Counted from the stretch's first letter, positions 18,902 through 26,670 are shown. The stretch: DNA of 34,817 nt from Holophagaceae bacterium (GCA_023257195.1 JALRCU010000035.1:1-34817), one strand, 5' to 3'. Made by a program: numbers and translations. Notes: generated by a model from the letters alone, not told the origin.

Positions 18902-19819
18902 ATGACAAAACGAACCGATGAAATTTTATCTTGGTATAAATCCGACTCGCCTATGGTCCGAGAAAACCTCAAAAAATTATTGACTCACGGAGAACTCTCT
19001 GGAACTGGTAAATTTGTGATTCTCCCAGTCGATCAGGGCTTCGAACACGGACCGGCCCGATCTTTTGCGGTCAATCCACCCTCTTACGACCCCAATTATC
19101 ATGTCGAACTTGCTATTGAGTCAGGTTGTAATGCATACGCTGCCCCCTTGGGTTTTATAGAATTTGTCGCAAGCGAATACCGAGGAAAGATTCCCTTCAT
19201 ATTGAAATTGAATAACTCTGATGTACTTAGCAAAGGCCACGATCCCCAAAGTGCAATCACCGCATCTGTTAAAGACGCCCTAAGACTAGGTTGTACGGCT
19301 GTGGGTTACACCATCTATCCGGGCAGCGCCCTGAGGAATCAGCAATACGAGGCTCTACGGAAAATTATTGCTGAAGCCAGAGATGCAGGGCTTCCAACTG
19401 TTGTGTGGGCTTATCCACGGGGTCAAGGCCTCTCTAAAGAGGGTGAGACTGCTGTTGATGTTATCGCGTATGCAGCTCATCTATCGTGTCAACTAGGTGC
19501 GCATATTGTTAAAGTTAAGCCTCCCAAAGATCATATTGAGCATCCCGCTGCCCTAGAAGCATTCAAGAAGGCATCCATATCGACTTCGTCACTAAAAGAC
19601 CGAATCAGCGAAGTAGTTCGAAGTTCTTTTGCGGGCAAGCGAATCGTTATCTTTTCTGGTGGCGAAACAAAGTCTAAAGAAGAAATCTTGAAAGAAGTAT
19701 CTGAGATTGCTGCAGGTGGAGGATTTGGCTCCATCATGGGAAGAAATGCTTTCCAGCGTCCCCGAAGTGAGGCGCTAACCCTTCTTCGGGAAGTTATGGA
19801 TATTTATAAAGCGAGTTAG
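18902..19819 (+). CDS. Class I fructose-bisphosphate aldolase, archaeal/DhnA type
   Basis: A 305-residue TIM-barrel Schiff-base aldolase, likely cleaving or forming fructose-1,6-bisphosphate. It shows ILPVDQGFEHGP near residue 40, the characteristic opening of the DhnA family, GYTIYPGS near 135, the presumed Schiff-base Lys204 in HIVKVK, and the phosphate-binding ends FSGGETKS and GSIMGRNAFQRP. This is not the zinc class II enzyme common in proteobacteria. The protein is slightly longer at the N terminus than archaeal forms. ATG with AGGA 8 nt upstream. A related aldolase of another pathway (such as LsrF-like) is possible, but the length and the N-terminal motif favour FBA. Confidence 0.88.
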   Translation: MTKRTDEILSWYKSDSPMVRENLKKLLTHGELSGTGKFVILPVDQGFEHGPARSFAVNPPSYDPNYHVELAIESGCNAYAAPLGFIEFVASEYRGKIPFILKLNNSDVLSKGHDPQSAITASVKDALRLGCTAVGYTIYPGSALRNQQYEALRKIIAEARDAGLPTVVWAYPRGQGLSKEGETAVDVIAYAAHLSCQLGAHIVKVKPPKDHIEHPAALEAFKKASISTSSLKDRISEVVRSSFAGKRIVIFSGGETKSKEEILKEVSEIAAGGGFGSIMGRNAFQRPRSEALTLLREVMDIYKAS

Positions 19820-19834
19820 TCTCGTTCTCTTCAT

Positions 19835-19969
19835 TCAGCTCAATTGGCATGTTTCGCCATTGCAGCACTCTTCCGAATTAGTCCCACATTTAGAGCATTG
19901 TCCATGACCATGGACCCAAATCAAATCGGCTAGATTACCACACCAGTGACAAAAGATTTGAGGATACAC
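19835..19969 (-). CDS. Unlisted small zinc-ribbon-like protein (44 aa)
   Basis: The minus strand of the spacer between the aldolase and SCP2-domain genes encodes 44 residues from GTG 19969 to TGA 19835. Seven cysteines are packed into it: CHWC (7/10), CSKC (25/28), Cys35, Cys36 and Cys41, with WVHGHGQC between the first two pairs. Two CxxC knuckles about 15 residues apart look like a zinc ribbon. GAGAG lies about 8 nt before the GTG. The spacing of Cys, Gly and His and the start signal argue for a real gene rather than chance. Function is unknown; I have only a vague memory of similar small CHWCG proteins elsewhere. No partner is evident nearby. Confidence 0.65.
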   Translation of the reverse strand: MYPQIFCHWCGNLADLIWVHGHGQCSKCGTNSEECCNGETCQLS

Positions 19970-19983
19970 TCGACTACTCTCTC

Positions 19984-19989
19984 TATAAT
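19984..19989 (+). promoter_or_regulatory. Candidate -10 box for the SCP2-domain gene
   Basis: A perfect TATAAT lies 22 nt before the ATG at 20012. No good -35 box is found at 16-18 nt; TTGAGG at 19958-19963 is 20 nt away. It would fire away from the small minus-strand zinc gene. Confidence 0.35.
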
Positions 19990-20011
19990 CAAATTAGTAT
20001 AAGAGCTAAAA

Positions 20012-20656
20012 ATGTCGGTAGAAAAAGTATTCAAGCAAATGCCCGATTTATTCCGACCTGATCGCGCCCTTGGTCTTAACGCCACATATCTTTTTATCTG
20101 CAGTGAGTCAGAAGAGGATACCTTTCAGGTCTCCATAGAAGATCAAACAATCTCCATCCAGAGAGGTCGGTCTAAAAAACCTGATGTGATAGTTAGGGTC
20201 AAATCAGAAGACTGGGTAGCAATCTCTGAAAATAGACTTGATGGATTGAAAGCTTACCTAGAGGGCAAAATAAAAGTGGAGGGTAGCCTTGCCCTTTTCC
20301 AGAGATTCTCAAAGCTTTTCAAGTCGCTACATCGTCGAAATTCAGGAAGGCCCCTCGAAGAGATTATTTCTCAACAAGTTACGAGTAGTGGAGAGAACAT
20401 CAAAATTAGCCTCCTAAAGCCATCTTCCTCGACCAATGCTCTGTGGGGTGCTGAAGATTACCTAAGGCCTGTTCTTGAAGGCTCCTCTTCTCCCAATGCC
20501 TGGTTCTTATCTGGACACCTAGGCTGGTCAGGGGACCCCGACACCATAAATAGGTTTTGTAATTACTGTAAATTAAATCCCATCAAAGCTCGTAAGGTTC
20601 CACTTTGGCAGCTGGTGTTAACGTTTATAAAAGCCAAATTAAGGTTTTTTATTTAG
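20012..20656 (+). CDS. SCP2 sterol-transfer-domain protein with unknown C-terminal part
   Basis: The first about 100 of 214 residues fit an SCP2 fold, which binds lipids in a hydrophobic tunnel: FQVSIEDQTISIQRG, KPDVIVRVKSEDWVAI and LEGKIKVEGSLALFQRFSKLF follow the usual beta-rich pattern and closing helix. Residues about 110-214 have no family I recognise; they include SGHLGWSGDPDTINRF and a hydrophobic, basic end (LWQLVLTFIKAKLRFFI) that could touch a membrane. The start is ATG at 20012 with AAGAG upstream. The last 18 nt overlap the 3' end of the convergent lipoprotein gene. The ligand is unknown. Confidence 0.75.
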   Translation: MSVEKVFKQMPDLFRPDRALGLNATYLFICSESEEDTFQVSIEDQTISIQRGRSKKPDVIVRVKSEDWVAISENRLDGLKAYLEGKIKVEGSLALFQRFSKLFKSLHRRNSGRPLEEIISQQVTSSGENIKISLLKPSSSTNALWGAEDYLRPVLEGSSSPNAWFLSGHLGWSGDPDTINRFCNYCKLNPIKARKVPLWQLVLTFIKAKLRFFI

Positions 20657-21172
20657 GTTTATCGTTTGGCTAGTTAGAGAAGGGTGTAAAAGGTTAAAAG
20701 GAATAGGCTTGGATTCACTCCCCATAGAGAAAACCCGGTAGGGAAACTCCTCAGACTTGCTATTCAGTGTATAGAAAAATGGGTGACCCCAACCATCGAG
20801 GGGCAGGGTGCTTAAGTACTGCGGATAGAGTTCATTGAGAGTGCTAGGTAGTTTTTTCTTATCAGTACGATAACGTTCAATAGCAATTACGATTCTAATC
20901 ATTGATCGCCTGGTCTCGAGCATACGGTTATCGAAGTCTTTATCAAGTCTCTTGGTGACAAAAAATAGCTCCGCTTTGGCCTTAGTAGCCTCATCCGAAT
21001 TTGGATAGTCAGTAATGATTTGATTTAAAAGAACTTGGGCTGCTTTGTATTGATTCTCATTAGTGAGAATTCTCGATTGGTCAAGTAAGAGGCGGGGAGT
21101 ATCGGATGAGCAGCCTAGCGAGGCTGATACTATTAGGGTGCTTATGATTCGATAGTTTTTTGTAAAGAACAT
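20639..21172 (-). CDS. Lipoprotein with a GspG-like (pseudopilin) C-terminal domain
   Basis: A 177-residue protein with a basic, hydrophobic N terminus ending in a lipobox, SASLGCSS, predicting lipid attachment at Cys20. Residues about 25-70 form helices like one tetratricopeptide pair (ENQYKAAQVLLNQIITDYPNS). The C-terminal half resembles the mature part of type II secretion pseudopilin GspG: an N-terminal helix with IAIERYRTDKKKLPSTLNEL, then YLSTLPLDGWGHPFFY and YRVFSMGSESKP. True GspG has a cleaved prepilin signal and no lipobox, so this is a domain swap of that fold, not a pilin. No secretion genes are near. Divergent from udk and convergent with the SCP2 gene. Function unknown. Confidence 0.78.
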   Translation of the reverse strand: MFFTKNYRIISTLIVSASLGCSSDTPRLLLDQSRILTNENQYKAAQVLLNQIITDYPNSDEATKAKAELFFVTKRLDKDFDNRMLETRRSMIRIVIAIERYRTDKKKLPSTLNELYPQYLSTLPLDGWGHPFFYTLNSKSEEFPYRVFSMGSESKPIPFNLLHPSLTSQTINLNKKP

Positions 21173-21225
21173 AGACTGAAGTATATCTATCTCGAGAGTA
21201 AGATGGTATTTGAGGGTAATTTACT

Positions 21226-21858
21226 GTGAATAAAGGACCTTGGCTCATCGGGATTGTCGGTGGATCCGGAAGTGGGAAAACTTCTGTAGCTAAAGCCCTC
21301 TCCCAAAAACTTACAGAAGAAGGGGTGACCCCTACTCTATTAGATTTAGATGCTTACTATAATCCCAAAGAAGTTAATAAAAATAAGTTTGCTCCTGACC
21401 CGATCAATTACGATCATCCCAAGGCCCTAGATGTAGAATTGATGGCTAAACATCTTTATGAACTCAAACAGGGGAGGACTATAGAAAAGCCTCTATATGA
21501 TTTCACAGTGTCCGATCGTAAGGGATGGGACACGCCCATGGTTGCTGAAGAAGTTGTCATTCTCGAAGGACTACTTCTTTTTGCCTTACCTGAAATTAGA
21601 AGTCAGTTAGATGTCAAAGTATTCGTAGATACGGACTCGGATATCCGATTGATTCGAAGGCTCAACCGTGACATGAAGGAAAGAAAGAGAACTTTTGAAA
21701 GTGTCATTCGGCAGTACGAATTTAGCGTAAGGCCCATGCACCTTGAGTTTGTCGAGCCCAGTAAAAGATGGGCTGATATCATCATTCCCGTGGGTGTAGA
21801 GAACACAATGGCGTTAGATATGCTTTTTCATCATGTTTTAGCCCGAATCAGGAAGTAA
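21226..21858 (+). CDS. udk: Uridine kinase
   Basis: A 210-residue P-loop kinase of the uridine/cytidine kinase family, which phosphorylates uridine or cytidine to the monophosphate in pyrimidine salvage. GIVGGSGSGKTSVAKAL is the P-loop; LDLDAYY and the following NFAPDPINYDHPKALD-like stretch are the substrate region of Udk; RLIRRLNRDMKERKRTFESV matches the lid. Start is GTG at 21226 with GAGGG 9 nt upstream. The stop region merges with the AAAGGA ribosome site of the next gene, so the two are probably co-transcribed. Confidence 0.93.
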   Translation: MNKGPWLIGIVGGSGSGKTSVAKALSQKLTEEGVTPTLLDLDAYYNPKEVNKNKFAPDPINYDHPKALDVELMAKHLYELKQGRTIEKPLYDFTVSDRKGWDTPMVAEEVVILEGLLLFALPEIRSQLDVKVFVDTDSDIRLIRRLNRDMKERKRTFESVIRQYEFSVRPMHLEFVEPSKRWADIIIPVGVENTMALDMLFHHVLARIRK

Positions 21859-21868
21859 AGGACTTTTC

Positions 21869-22780
21869 GTGGAATCAGGACTCATAGAGATTAATAAAGC
21901 ATACGAGAGAATCTCTCCCTATGTACGTCGAACACCGCTTCTTGAAGTGGACTTTCATATCAATAATAGAACCCAGAAGTTGCTTTTGAAACTCGAATAT
22001 CTTCAGGTAGGAGGAAGTTTTAAATTGAGGGGAGCTCTCAATAAAGTAGCAACCACCCAATCTTCAACGGTTATCGCTTTTAGCGGCGGAAATCATGGTA
22101 TTGGGGTTGCGTATGCCGCTCAATGCTTCAACAAAAAAGCAATTATATACCTACCTAGCTGGGCGCCATCCTTTAAGGCAAAGATTATTAAATCATTCGG
22201 AGCCGAGCTGAAGATGCTAGACGACCCTATGCATGTCGTCTATGAAAGAGCAATAAGCCACTCGCAGGATATACAAGCGTCTTTTATTCACCCTTATGAC
22301 GACCTCGATGTCATTCATGGGGCTGGAACTATAGGCTTAGAGCTTGATCATGCGCTTCATCCTAAAGACTGGCTTGTTGGCGTCGGCGGCGGAGGCTTAT
22401 TAAGCGGCTTAACATTAGCGCTTCCACACCAGAACGTTCTGCCGGTTGAAAGCGTTCTCTGCCCAAGTTTATTCGAAGCTCAGCGCAAAAATAAACCTGT
22501 GCCTGTTTTACCCTCTGGCATTGCCCAAAGTGGTCTAGGGGCTCCTTCTATCGGTCAGTACAATTGGGACATCATTCGTGAAAAGAATCACCCCGTTAAG
22601 CGCGTATCAGACGAAATGATTAGGTCTGCTCAAAATTGGCTTTGGAGTCATTGTCGAATTCTTCTGGAGCCTTCGGGAGCCACGGCGCTAGCAGCGCTAT
22701 TTGAAGCTGATTGGCAATTCTCGACAGACCCGGTGGGCATCATTCTTTGTGGTGCAAATACGGATGAAATGCCATCATAA
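21869..22780 (+). CDS. Threonine dehydratase / serine racemase-like PLP enzyme
   Basis: A fold-type II PLP enzyme of 303 residues without the C-terminal ACT regulatory domain of biosynthetic IlvA. Hallmarks: YVRRTPLLEV, the PLP lysine in GSFKLRGALNK, SGGNHGIGVAYAA, and the phosphate-binding loop VGVGGGGLLSGL. It should deaminate threonine or serine to a 2-oxo acid, or racemise serine; the sequence does not decide. GTG start at 21869 with AAAGGAC about 8 nt upstream, in the tail of udk. It is somewhat shorter than catabolic TdcB (about 329). Confidence 0.88.
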   Translation: MESGLIEINKAYERISPYVRRTPLLEVDFHINNRTQKLLLKLEYLQVGGSFKLRGALNKVATTQSSTVIAFSGGNHGIGVAYAAQCFNKKAIIYLPSWAPSFKAKIIKSFGAELKMLDDPMHVVYERAISHSQDIQASFIHPYDDLDVIHGAGTIGLELDHALHPKDWLVGVGGGGLLSGLTLALPHQNVLPVESVLCPSLFEAQRKNKPVPVLPSGIAQSGLGAPSIGQYNWDIIREKNHPVKRVSDEMIRSAQNWLWSHCRILLEPSGATALAALFEADWQFSTDPVGIILCGANTDEMPS

Positions 22781-22805
22781 ATAATAGGAATGGAGAACCC
22801 ATCTT

Positions 22806-23309
22806 ATGGCTTCAGAATGTAGTTTTGATGTAGTTTCTAAAGTAGATTTTCAAGAGGTCAAGAATGCTACAGAGCACTCGTTGAAGGAGATTAAACAGCG
22901 GTATGATTTCAAGGGCTCAGTATCAAATATTGAATTAAGTGGCACGGACAAGATAATTCTTACTAGTGATGATGAAATAAAACTCAAAGCAGTTATTGAT
23001 GTTCTTCAGAGTAAACTCTTTAAGCGTGGAGTAAGTATTCGCTCCCTGACATACGGCAAAATACAGCAGGCATCCAAAGGGACGGTACGACAAGAAATCA
23101 CCATCTCACAGGGTATTCCGCAAGATAAAGCAAAGATCTTCGTTAATGGCATCAAAGAAAAAAAATTCAAAGTCCAAGTCTCTATCCAGGGAGATCAGTT
23201 GAGAGTTTCAGGCAAAGACAAAGATACTCTACAAGAAGTTATTGCCTACATTCGCCAGGAACAAAATCGAGCTAATATCGATGTTCAAATTGTTAACCTA
23301 AGAGGATAA
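22806..23309 (+). CDS. yajQ: YajQ family nucleotide-binding protein
   Basis: A 167-residue UPF0234/YajQ protein. The opening ECSFDVVSKVDFQEVKNA, then EIKQRYDFKGS, and QEITISQGIPQDKAKIFV in the second half are near-invariant in the family. Two ferredoxin-like halves bind nucleotides; a Xanthomonas relative is a cyclic-di-GMP effector, but whether this one is cannot be told. Start ATG at 22806 with a GGAG-containing leader. The TAA is immediately followed by the ATG of the prenyl synthase. Confidence 0.94.
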   Translation: MASECSFDVVSKVDFQEVKNATEHSLKEIKQRYDFKGSVSNIELSGTDKIILTSDDEIKLKAVIDVLQSKLFKRGVSIRSLTYGKIQQASKGTVRQEITISQGIPQDKAKIFVNGIKEKKFKVQVSIQGDQLRVSGKDKDTLQEVIAYIRQEQNRANIDVQIVNLRG

Positions 23310-24308
23310 ATGAGCATCGTCACTTCCGCTCGTATCTTTGATTCAGTCCGAGGGGATTTGTCCTTAGTTGAGTCCGAGCTCTCAAGACTTCTGACCCAAA
23401 ATAAAATTGAGGTCATTGATAAATTTTCCTCCCACATACTCAATACATCAGGTAAAAGATTACGCCCAGCACTGCTTCTTTTATCGACCAAAGCTTTTAA
23501 CGTCTCGTCTGAAATAGCTATAAGGTTTGCTTGCGTTTTTGAGCTAATTCACACGGCTACCCTAATTCATGACGATGTAATTGACCACTCAGCGACCCGA
23601 AGAGGAAGCAAAACTCTCAATGCACTCTGGGGCAATAATCTGACAGTGCTTTTTGGCGATCTTCTCTATCTTCGAGCTATGTCCTCTGCAATTGAGGGCC
23701 GAAATTGGCGTATGATGGAAGTTCTCTCCGAAGTAACATCCAAAGTCATCGAGGGAGAACTCATACAGCACGATCATCTTTTTGATATTCACCTAAATCG
23801 AGACCAATATTTTGATATTTTAGAACGTAAAACAGCATTGTTATTCGCAGCATGCTGTAAGTCAGGCCCAATTCTATCTGGCGCACCAACTGACATAGTT
23901 AGGGACCTTGAAACTTATGGACTCCACCTAGGAAGAGCTTTTCAACTTATCGACGACCTGCTGGACTATTCTTCAACAGAGTCCCAATTAGGTAAGCCGG
24001 TGTTCACGGATCTGAAAGAAGGTAAACTGACACTTCCACTTCTCCTCCTCAAAGACGTAATCCCCAAGATAGCCGACCCTCTGATAGAGGACTTTTGGTC
24101 CATGAACCGCACTGCAGAAAGTCTTAATTCTTCAGCTTCTCAATTAAAAACCCTACTCCTGCAGCACCAAACACTCGAGCAGACCTATAACCTAGCCAAG
24201 GAAGAAACTGAGAAAGCTCTAGCCATTTTGGATACCCCTTTTTATAAAAGCGATTCCTTCAGTTTTTTAAAAATATTACCGAATTTACTGCTTGATCGCA
24301 TAAAATAA
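23310..24308 (+). CDS. ispB: Long-chain polyprenyl diphosphate synthase, IspB-like
   Basis: A 332-residue trans-isoprenyl diphosphate synthase. Both aspartate-rich motifs are present: DDVID in LIHTATLIHDDVIDHSATRRG and DDLLD in FQLIDDLLDYSST. The small residue (Ala in HTATLIHDD) before the first motif fits an octaprenyl/heptaprenyl-type, long product, probably the side chain of a quinone. It abuts yajQ with no spacer. The next gene is a rhodopsin 45 nt on; this enzyme makes linear prenyl chains and is not by itself a retinal gene. The symbol is by similarity; chain length is not proven. Confidence 0.88.
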   Translation: MSIVTSARIFDSVRGDLSLVESELSRLLTQNKIEVIDKFSSHILNTSGKRLRPALLLLSTKAFNVSSEIAIRFACVFELIHTATLIHDDVIDHSATRRGSKTLNALWGNNLTVLFGDLLYLRAMSSAIEGRNWRMMEVLSEVTSKVIEGELIQHDHLFDIHLNRDQYFDILERKTALLFAACCKSGPILSGAPTDIVRDLETYGLHLGRAFQLIDDLLDYSSTESQLGKPVFTDLKEGKLTLPLLLLKDVIPKIADPLIEDFWSMNRTAESLNSSASQLKTLLLQHQTLEQTYNLAKEETEKALAILDTPFYKSDSFSFLKILPNLLLDRIK

Positions 24309-24326
24309 AACTGTCAACACCCATTC

Positions 24327-24352
24327 AATACCCCCATAATTGAGGTATTTTT
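24327..24352 (+). promoter_or_regulatory. Hairpin with U-tract overlapping the rhodopsin ribosome site
   Basis: AATACC at 24327-24332 can pair with GGTATT at 24344-24349 (6 bp, 11-nt loop), followed by T residues to 24352, just before the ATG at 24354. The 3' arm contains the GAGG Shine-Dalgarno (24342-24345) in part. It could be a weak terminator of the prenyl synthase transcript or a switch that hides the ribosome site. The stem is short and AT-rich, so the folding is doubtful. Confidence 0.3.
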
Positions 24353-24353
24353 A

Positions 24354-25040
24354 ATGATCGAAAATCCGCTTATATCCAGTGCTTACTCTTTTGCAATAGC
24401 GTGTTTTGGAGCGACCACTGTCTTCTTGTTCCTTCAAAGACAACAAGTCGCAACTCAATACAGGACAGCTGTTACGATTTCAGGAGTCGTAACCCTAATC
24501 GCTTGCTATCACTATTGCCGTATTGCTTACGACTATTCACTTCTTCGATCCACAGACTCCTATCGCTACGTTGACTGGCTTTTAACAGTCCCCTTACTTT
24601 TAATCGAATTCATTCTAGCGTTACGATTATCCGAAAGCGAGACTCGCTCTAAATCATTTCTTCTCTCTATCCTCGCCATCTTGATGATTGTTATTGGCTA
24701 CAAAGGTGAAATGGCCCCAGTTGGAAGCTCGGATGGACTTCTCTACTTCATTCTTTCCTGTATCCCATTCATTTTTATCCTTCACCAACTATTCTTCGGT
24801 CTTTCAAAATCTATCGAGGCCCAACCAGCATCCTCCAAATCATTAATTTTGAATGCTCGTAATCTAATTGCAATTACGTGGTTTTTCTATCCTGTTGTAT
24901 ACGCCCTGAGATTTACAGGTTTTGATCCCGCATCTCCGTCTATCCAAATAGGCTATACGATTGCTGACATTGTGGCTAAATCCGGTCTAGGTATTATGGT
25001 TTACTCCGTCAGCATGAGAAAAACTGCATCAGGAAATTAG
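24354..25040 (+). CDS. Proteorhodopsin, predicted green-absorbing proton pump
   Basis: A 228-residue seven-helix microbial rhodopsin. Helix C reads RYVDWLLTVPLLLIEF: Arg71, proton acceptor Asp74, Thr78 and proton donor Glu85 form the DTE set of proteorhodopsin proton pumps. Leu82 is at the spectral-tuning position 105 of proteorhodopsin, where Leu gives green absorption. His53 (CYHYCRIAY, helix B) matches the Asp-partner histidine; helix F WFFYPVVYAL gives Trp176, Tyr179 and Pro180; retinal lysine is Lys209 in ADIVAKSGLG. At the helix E site where antenna-binding pumps have Gly, this has Phe by eye, so a carotenoid antenna is not expected. RBS GAGG 8 nt upstream. Retinal synthesis genes are absent nearby. 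Confidence 0.93.
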   Translation: MIENPLISSAYSFAIACFGATTVFLFLQRQQVATQYRTAVTISGVVTLIACYHYCRIAYDYSLLRSTDSYRYVDWLLTVPLLLIEFILALRLSESETRSKSFLLSILAILMIVIGYKGEMAPVGSSDGLLYFILSCIPFIFILHQLFFGLSKSIEAQPASSKSLILNARNLIAITWFFYPVVYALRFTGFDPASPSIQIGYTIADIVAKSGLGIMVYSVSMRKTASGN

Positions 25041-25146
25041 TACCACACTGTAATCTCCTGCTTACCCCTATTTCTTCGCATAGGATATCAAAGTTAACCC
25101 TAAGTTGTTCCTTGACTAAATTTTAAAAATATCTTCTGAGGTAGTT

Positions 25147-26316
25147 TTGAATATACATGAATATCAGGCAAAAGAGCTCCTAAGAAAATTCGATATTTCC
25201 ACTCCCAACGGGCAGATTGTAGAGAGCCCAGAGGAGGCCTTTTTTCTGACAAAGTCCTTCGGTGGAACTTCAATTCTTAAGGCACAAGTTCATGCTGGAG
25301 GACGTGGGAAGGCAGGAGGGGTCAAATTCGCTCGAAGTCCCGAAGAAGCCAAATCCCTATTCAATTCAATTATGGGGATGACTTTAATTTCTCCACAAAC
25401 AGGACCCCAGGGAAAGATTGTTAGAAAAGTTTATATAAGTGATCCTGTTGATATTGATCGAGAGTTTTATCTGAGTATCCTAGTGGATAGAAAAACAGGC
25501 CGTGTTGCAGTAATTGCCTCTCGGGAAGGGGGGGTAGAAATCGAGAAAGTTGCTCATGAAACTCCCGACAAAATAATGACTTTTACAATCGATCCTGCAG
25601 TTGGACTCACAGATTTTCAAATTAGAAAACTTGCAAGTCTTTATGGCCTCGATACTCCACAAGTTAAGTCTCTAAAATCCTTCACATCAGCTCTTTACAA
25701 GTTATTCCTTGAAAGCGATTGCTCATTAGTTGAAATTAATCCCTTGGTGGTCACCAAGCAAGGGAGCCTTGTCGCCCTGGACGCAAAAATCTCCCTTGAT
25801 GATAACGCCCTAGGTCGCCATCCTGATCTTTTGGACTATCGAGATATAAATGAGGAAGTAATTGAAGAAATAGAAGCCTCTAAATATAATTTAAATTTCA
25901 TCAAACTGAATGGATCGATTGGGTGCATGGTCAATGGTGCCGGTCTCGCCATGGCCACAATGGATATTATTCACTTTTACGGATCCGAACCTGCTAACTT
26001 TCTTGACGTGGGAGGAGGCGCAAGCGAGAACGCAGTAAAAAATGCATTTAGAATCATTCTTCAAGATCCTCAAGTTAAAGCTGTTTTGATTAATATCTTT
26101 GGCGGTATTATGCGGTGTGATATCGTAGCGTCCGGAATTGTAAAGGCAGCCCAAGAAATAGGCATGAAGGTTCCAGTAGTTGTTCGTCTTGAAGGCACTA
26201 ATGTTGACAAAGGTAAAGAAATATTAAAACAGAGTGGCTTGAATCTCATTGTTGCGGATAATCTTCGTGATGCTGCCGAAAAAGCGGTCGCAGCCGCCAA
26301 GGCTACCCATGACTGA
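25147..26316 (+). CDS. sucC: Succinyl-CoA synthetase, beta subunit (ADP-forming)
   Basis: The ATP-grasp beta subunit of succinyl-CoA synthetase, which in the TCA cycle makes ATP from succinyl-CoA. 389 residues. It begins NIHEYQAKELLRKF, has the nucleotide-loop LKAQVHAGGRGKAGGVK, the Mg-binding VEINPLVV near 197, and the C-terminal NIFGGIMRCD with the family ending VVRLEGTN. Start is TTG at 25147 (codons TTG AAT ATA) with GAGG 5 nt upstream; this gives the canonical N terminus. It overlaps the next small gene by 8 nt. The spacer to the rhodopsin gene is 106 nt. Confidence 0.96.
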   Translation: MNIHEYQAKELLRKFDISTPNGQIVESPEEAFFLTKSFGGTSILKAQVHAGGRGKAGGVKFARSPEEAKSLFNSIMGMTLISPQTGPQGKIVRKVYISDPVDIDREFYLSILVDRKTGRVAVIASREGGVEIEKVAHETPDKIMTFTIDPAVGLTDFQIRKLASLYGLDTPQVKSLKSFTSALYKLFLESDCSLVEINPLVVTKQGSLVALDAKISLDDNALGRHPDLLDYRDINEEVIEEIEASKYNLNFIKLNGSIGCMVNGAGLAMATMDIIHFYGSEPANFLDVGGGASENAVKNAFRIILQDPQVKAVLINIFGGIMRCDIVASGIVKAAQEIGMKVPVVVRLEGTNVDKGKEILKQSGLNLIVADNLRDAAEKAVAAAKATHD

Positions 26317-26656
26317 CCAAGATAAAGATCAGTATCAAAATCTCCTTAATGAGTTCAGGGAAGTGATGTATCAAAACACCTGGAAACTAGGGTGGAATTT
26401 CTTTTTTCTATTTGTTGGGTTATTACCCCTCATGTACTTTTTCGTTTGGATTATTGGCGCAGAGAACTGGGAACTTACTCTTTTTCGTACACCATCCTTA
26501 ATGTTGGTAGGCTCCCTTGTCTCGCTTCTCATTGTTGTTACGCTACTAGTTAAAATCTACCGAGATAATCTCAAATTAGACGCGCTTAAAAACGATTATC
26601 TCACTCGACTCAATGCCATGAGACCCGAGATTCATCAAGACCAGCCCCAATTATAG
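26309..26656 (+). CDS. Small two-helix membrane protein between sucC and sucD
   Basis: An unrecognised 115-residue protein. After a charged N terminus ([15 protein letters not shown]) come two hydrophobic segments of membrane length, about residues 32-54 ([20 protein letters not shown]) and 66-91 ([20 protein letters not shown]), then a charged C terminus. The ATG at 26309 lies inside the end of sucC and overlaps its TGA by 8 nt; the frame is open further upstream but that would run inside sucC. It is 14 nt before sucD, so all three are likely one transcript. This position splits a pair that is nearly always adjacent. The role is unknown. Confidence 0.75.
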   Translation: MTDQDKDQYQNLLNEFREVMYQNTWKLGWNFFFLFVGLLPLMYFFVWIIGAENWELTLFRTPSLMLVGSLVSLLIVVTLLVKIYRDNLKLDALKNDYLTRLNAMRPEIHQDQPQL

Positions 26657-26670
26657 AAAAAGGTGTTTCT

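Noticed and set aside
25105-25135. TTGACT or TTGTTC with AT-rich downstream bases before sucC
   Set aside because: No -10 box at an acceptable distance: TTGACT would need a -10 near 25135, where the sequence reads TCTGAG. A promoter for sucC is likely somewhere here but not placed.
26249-26308. Upstream extension of the small membrane protein inside sucC
   Set aside because: The frame is open to 26249, but the ATG at 26309 overlaps the sucC stop in the usual way and gives a charged N terminus; the extension would be shadow coding.
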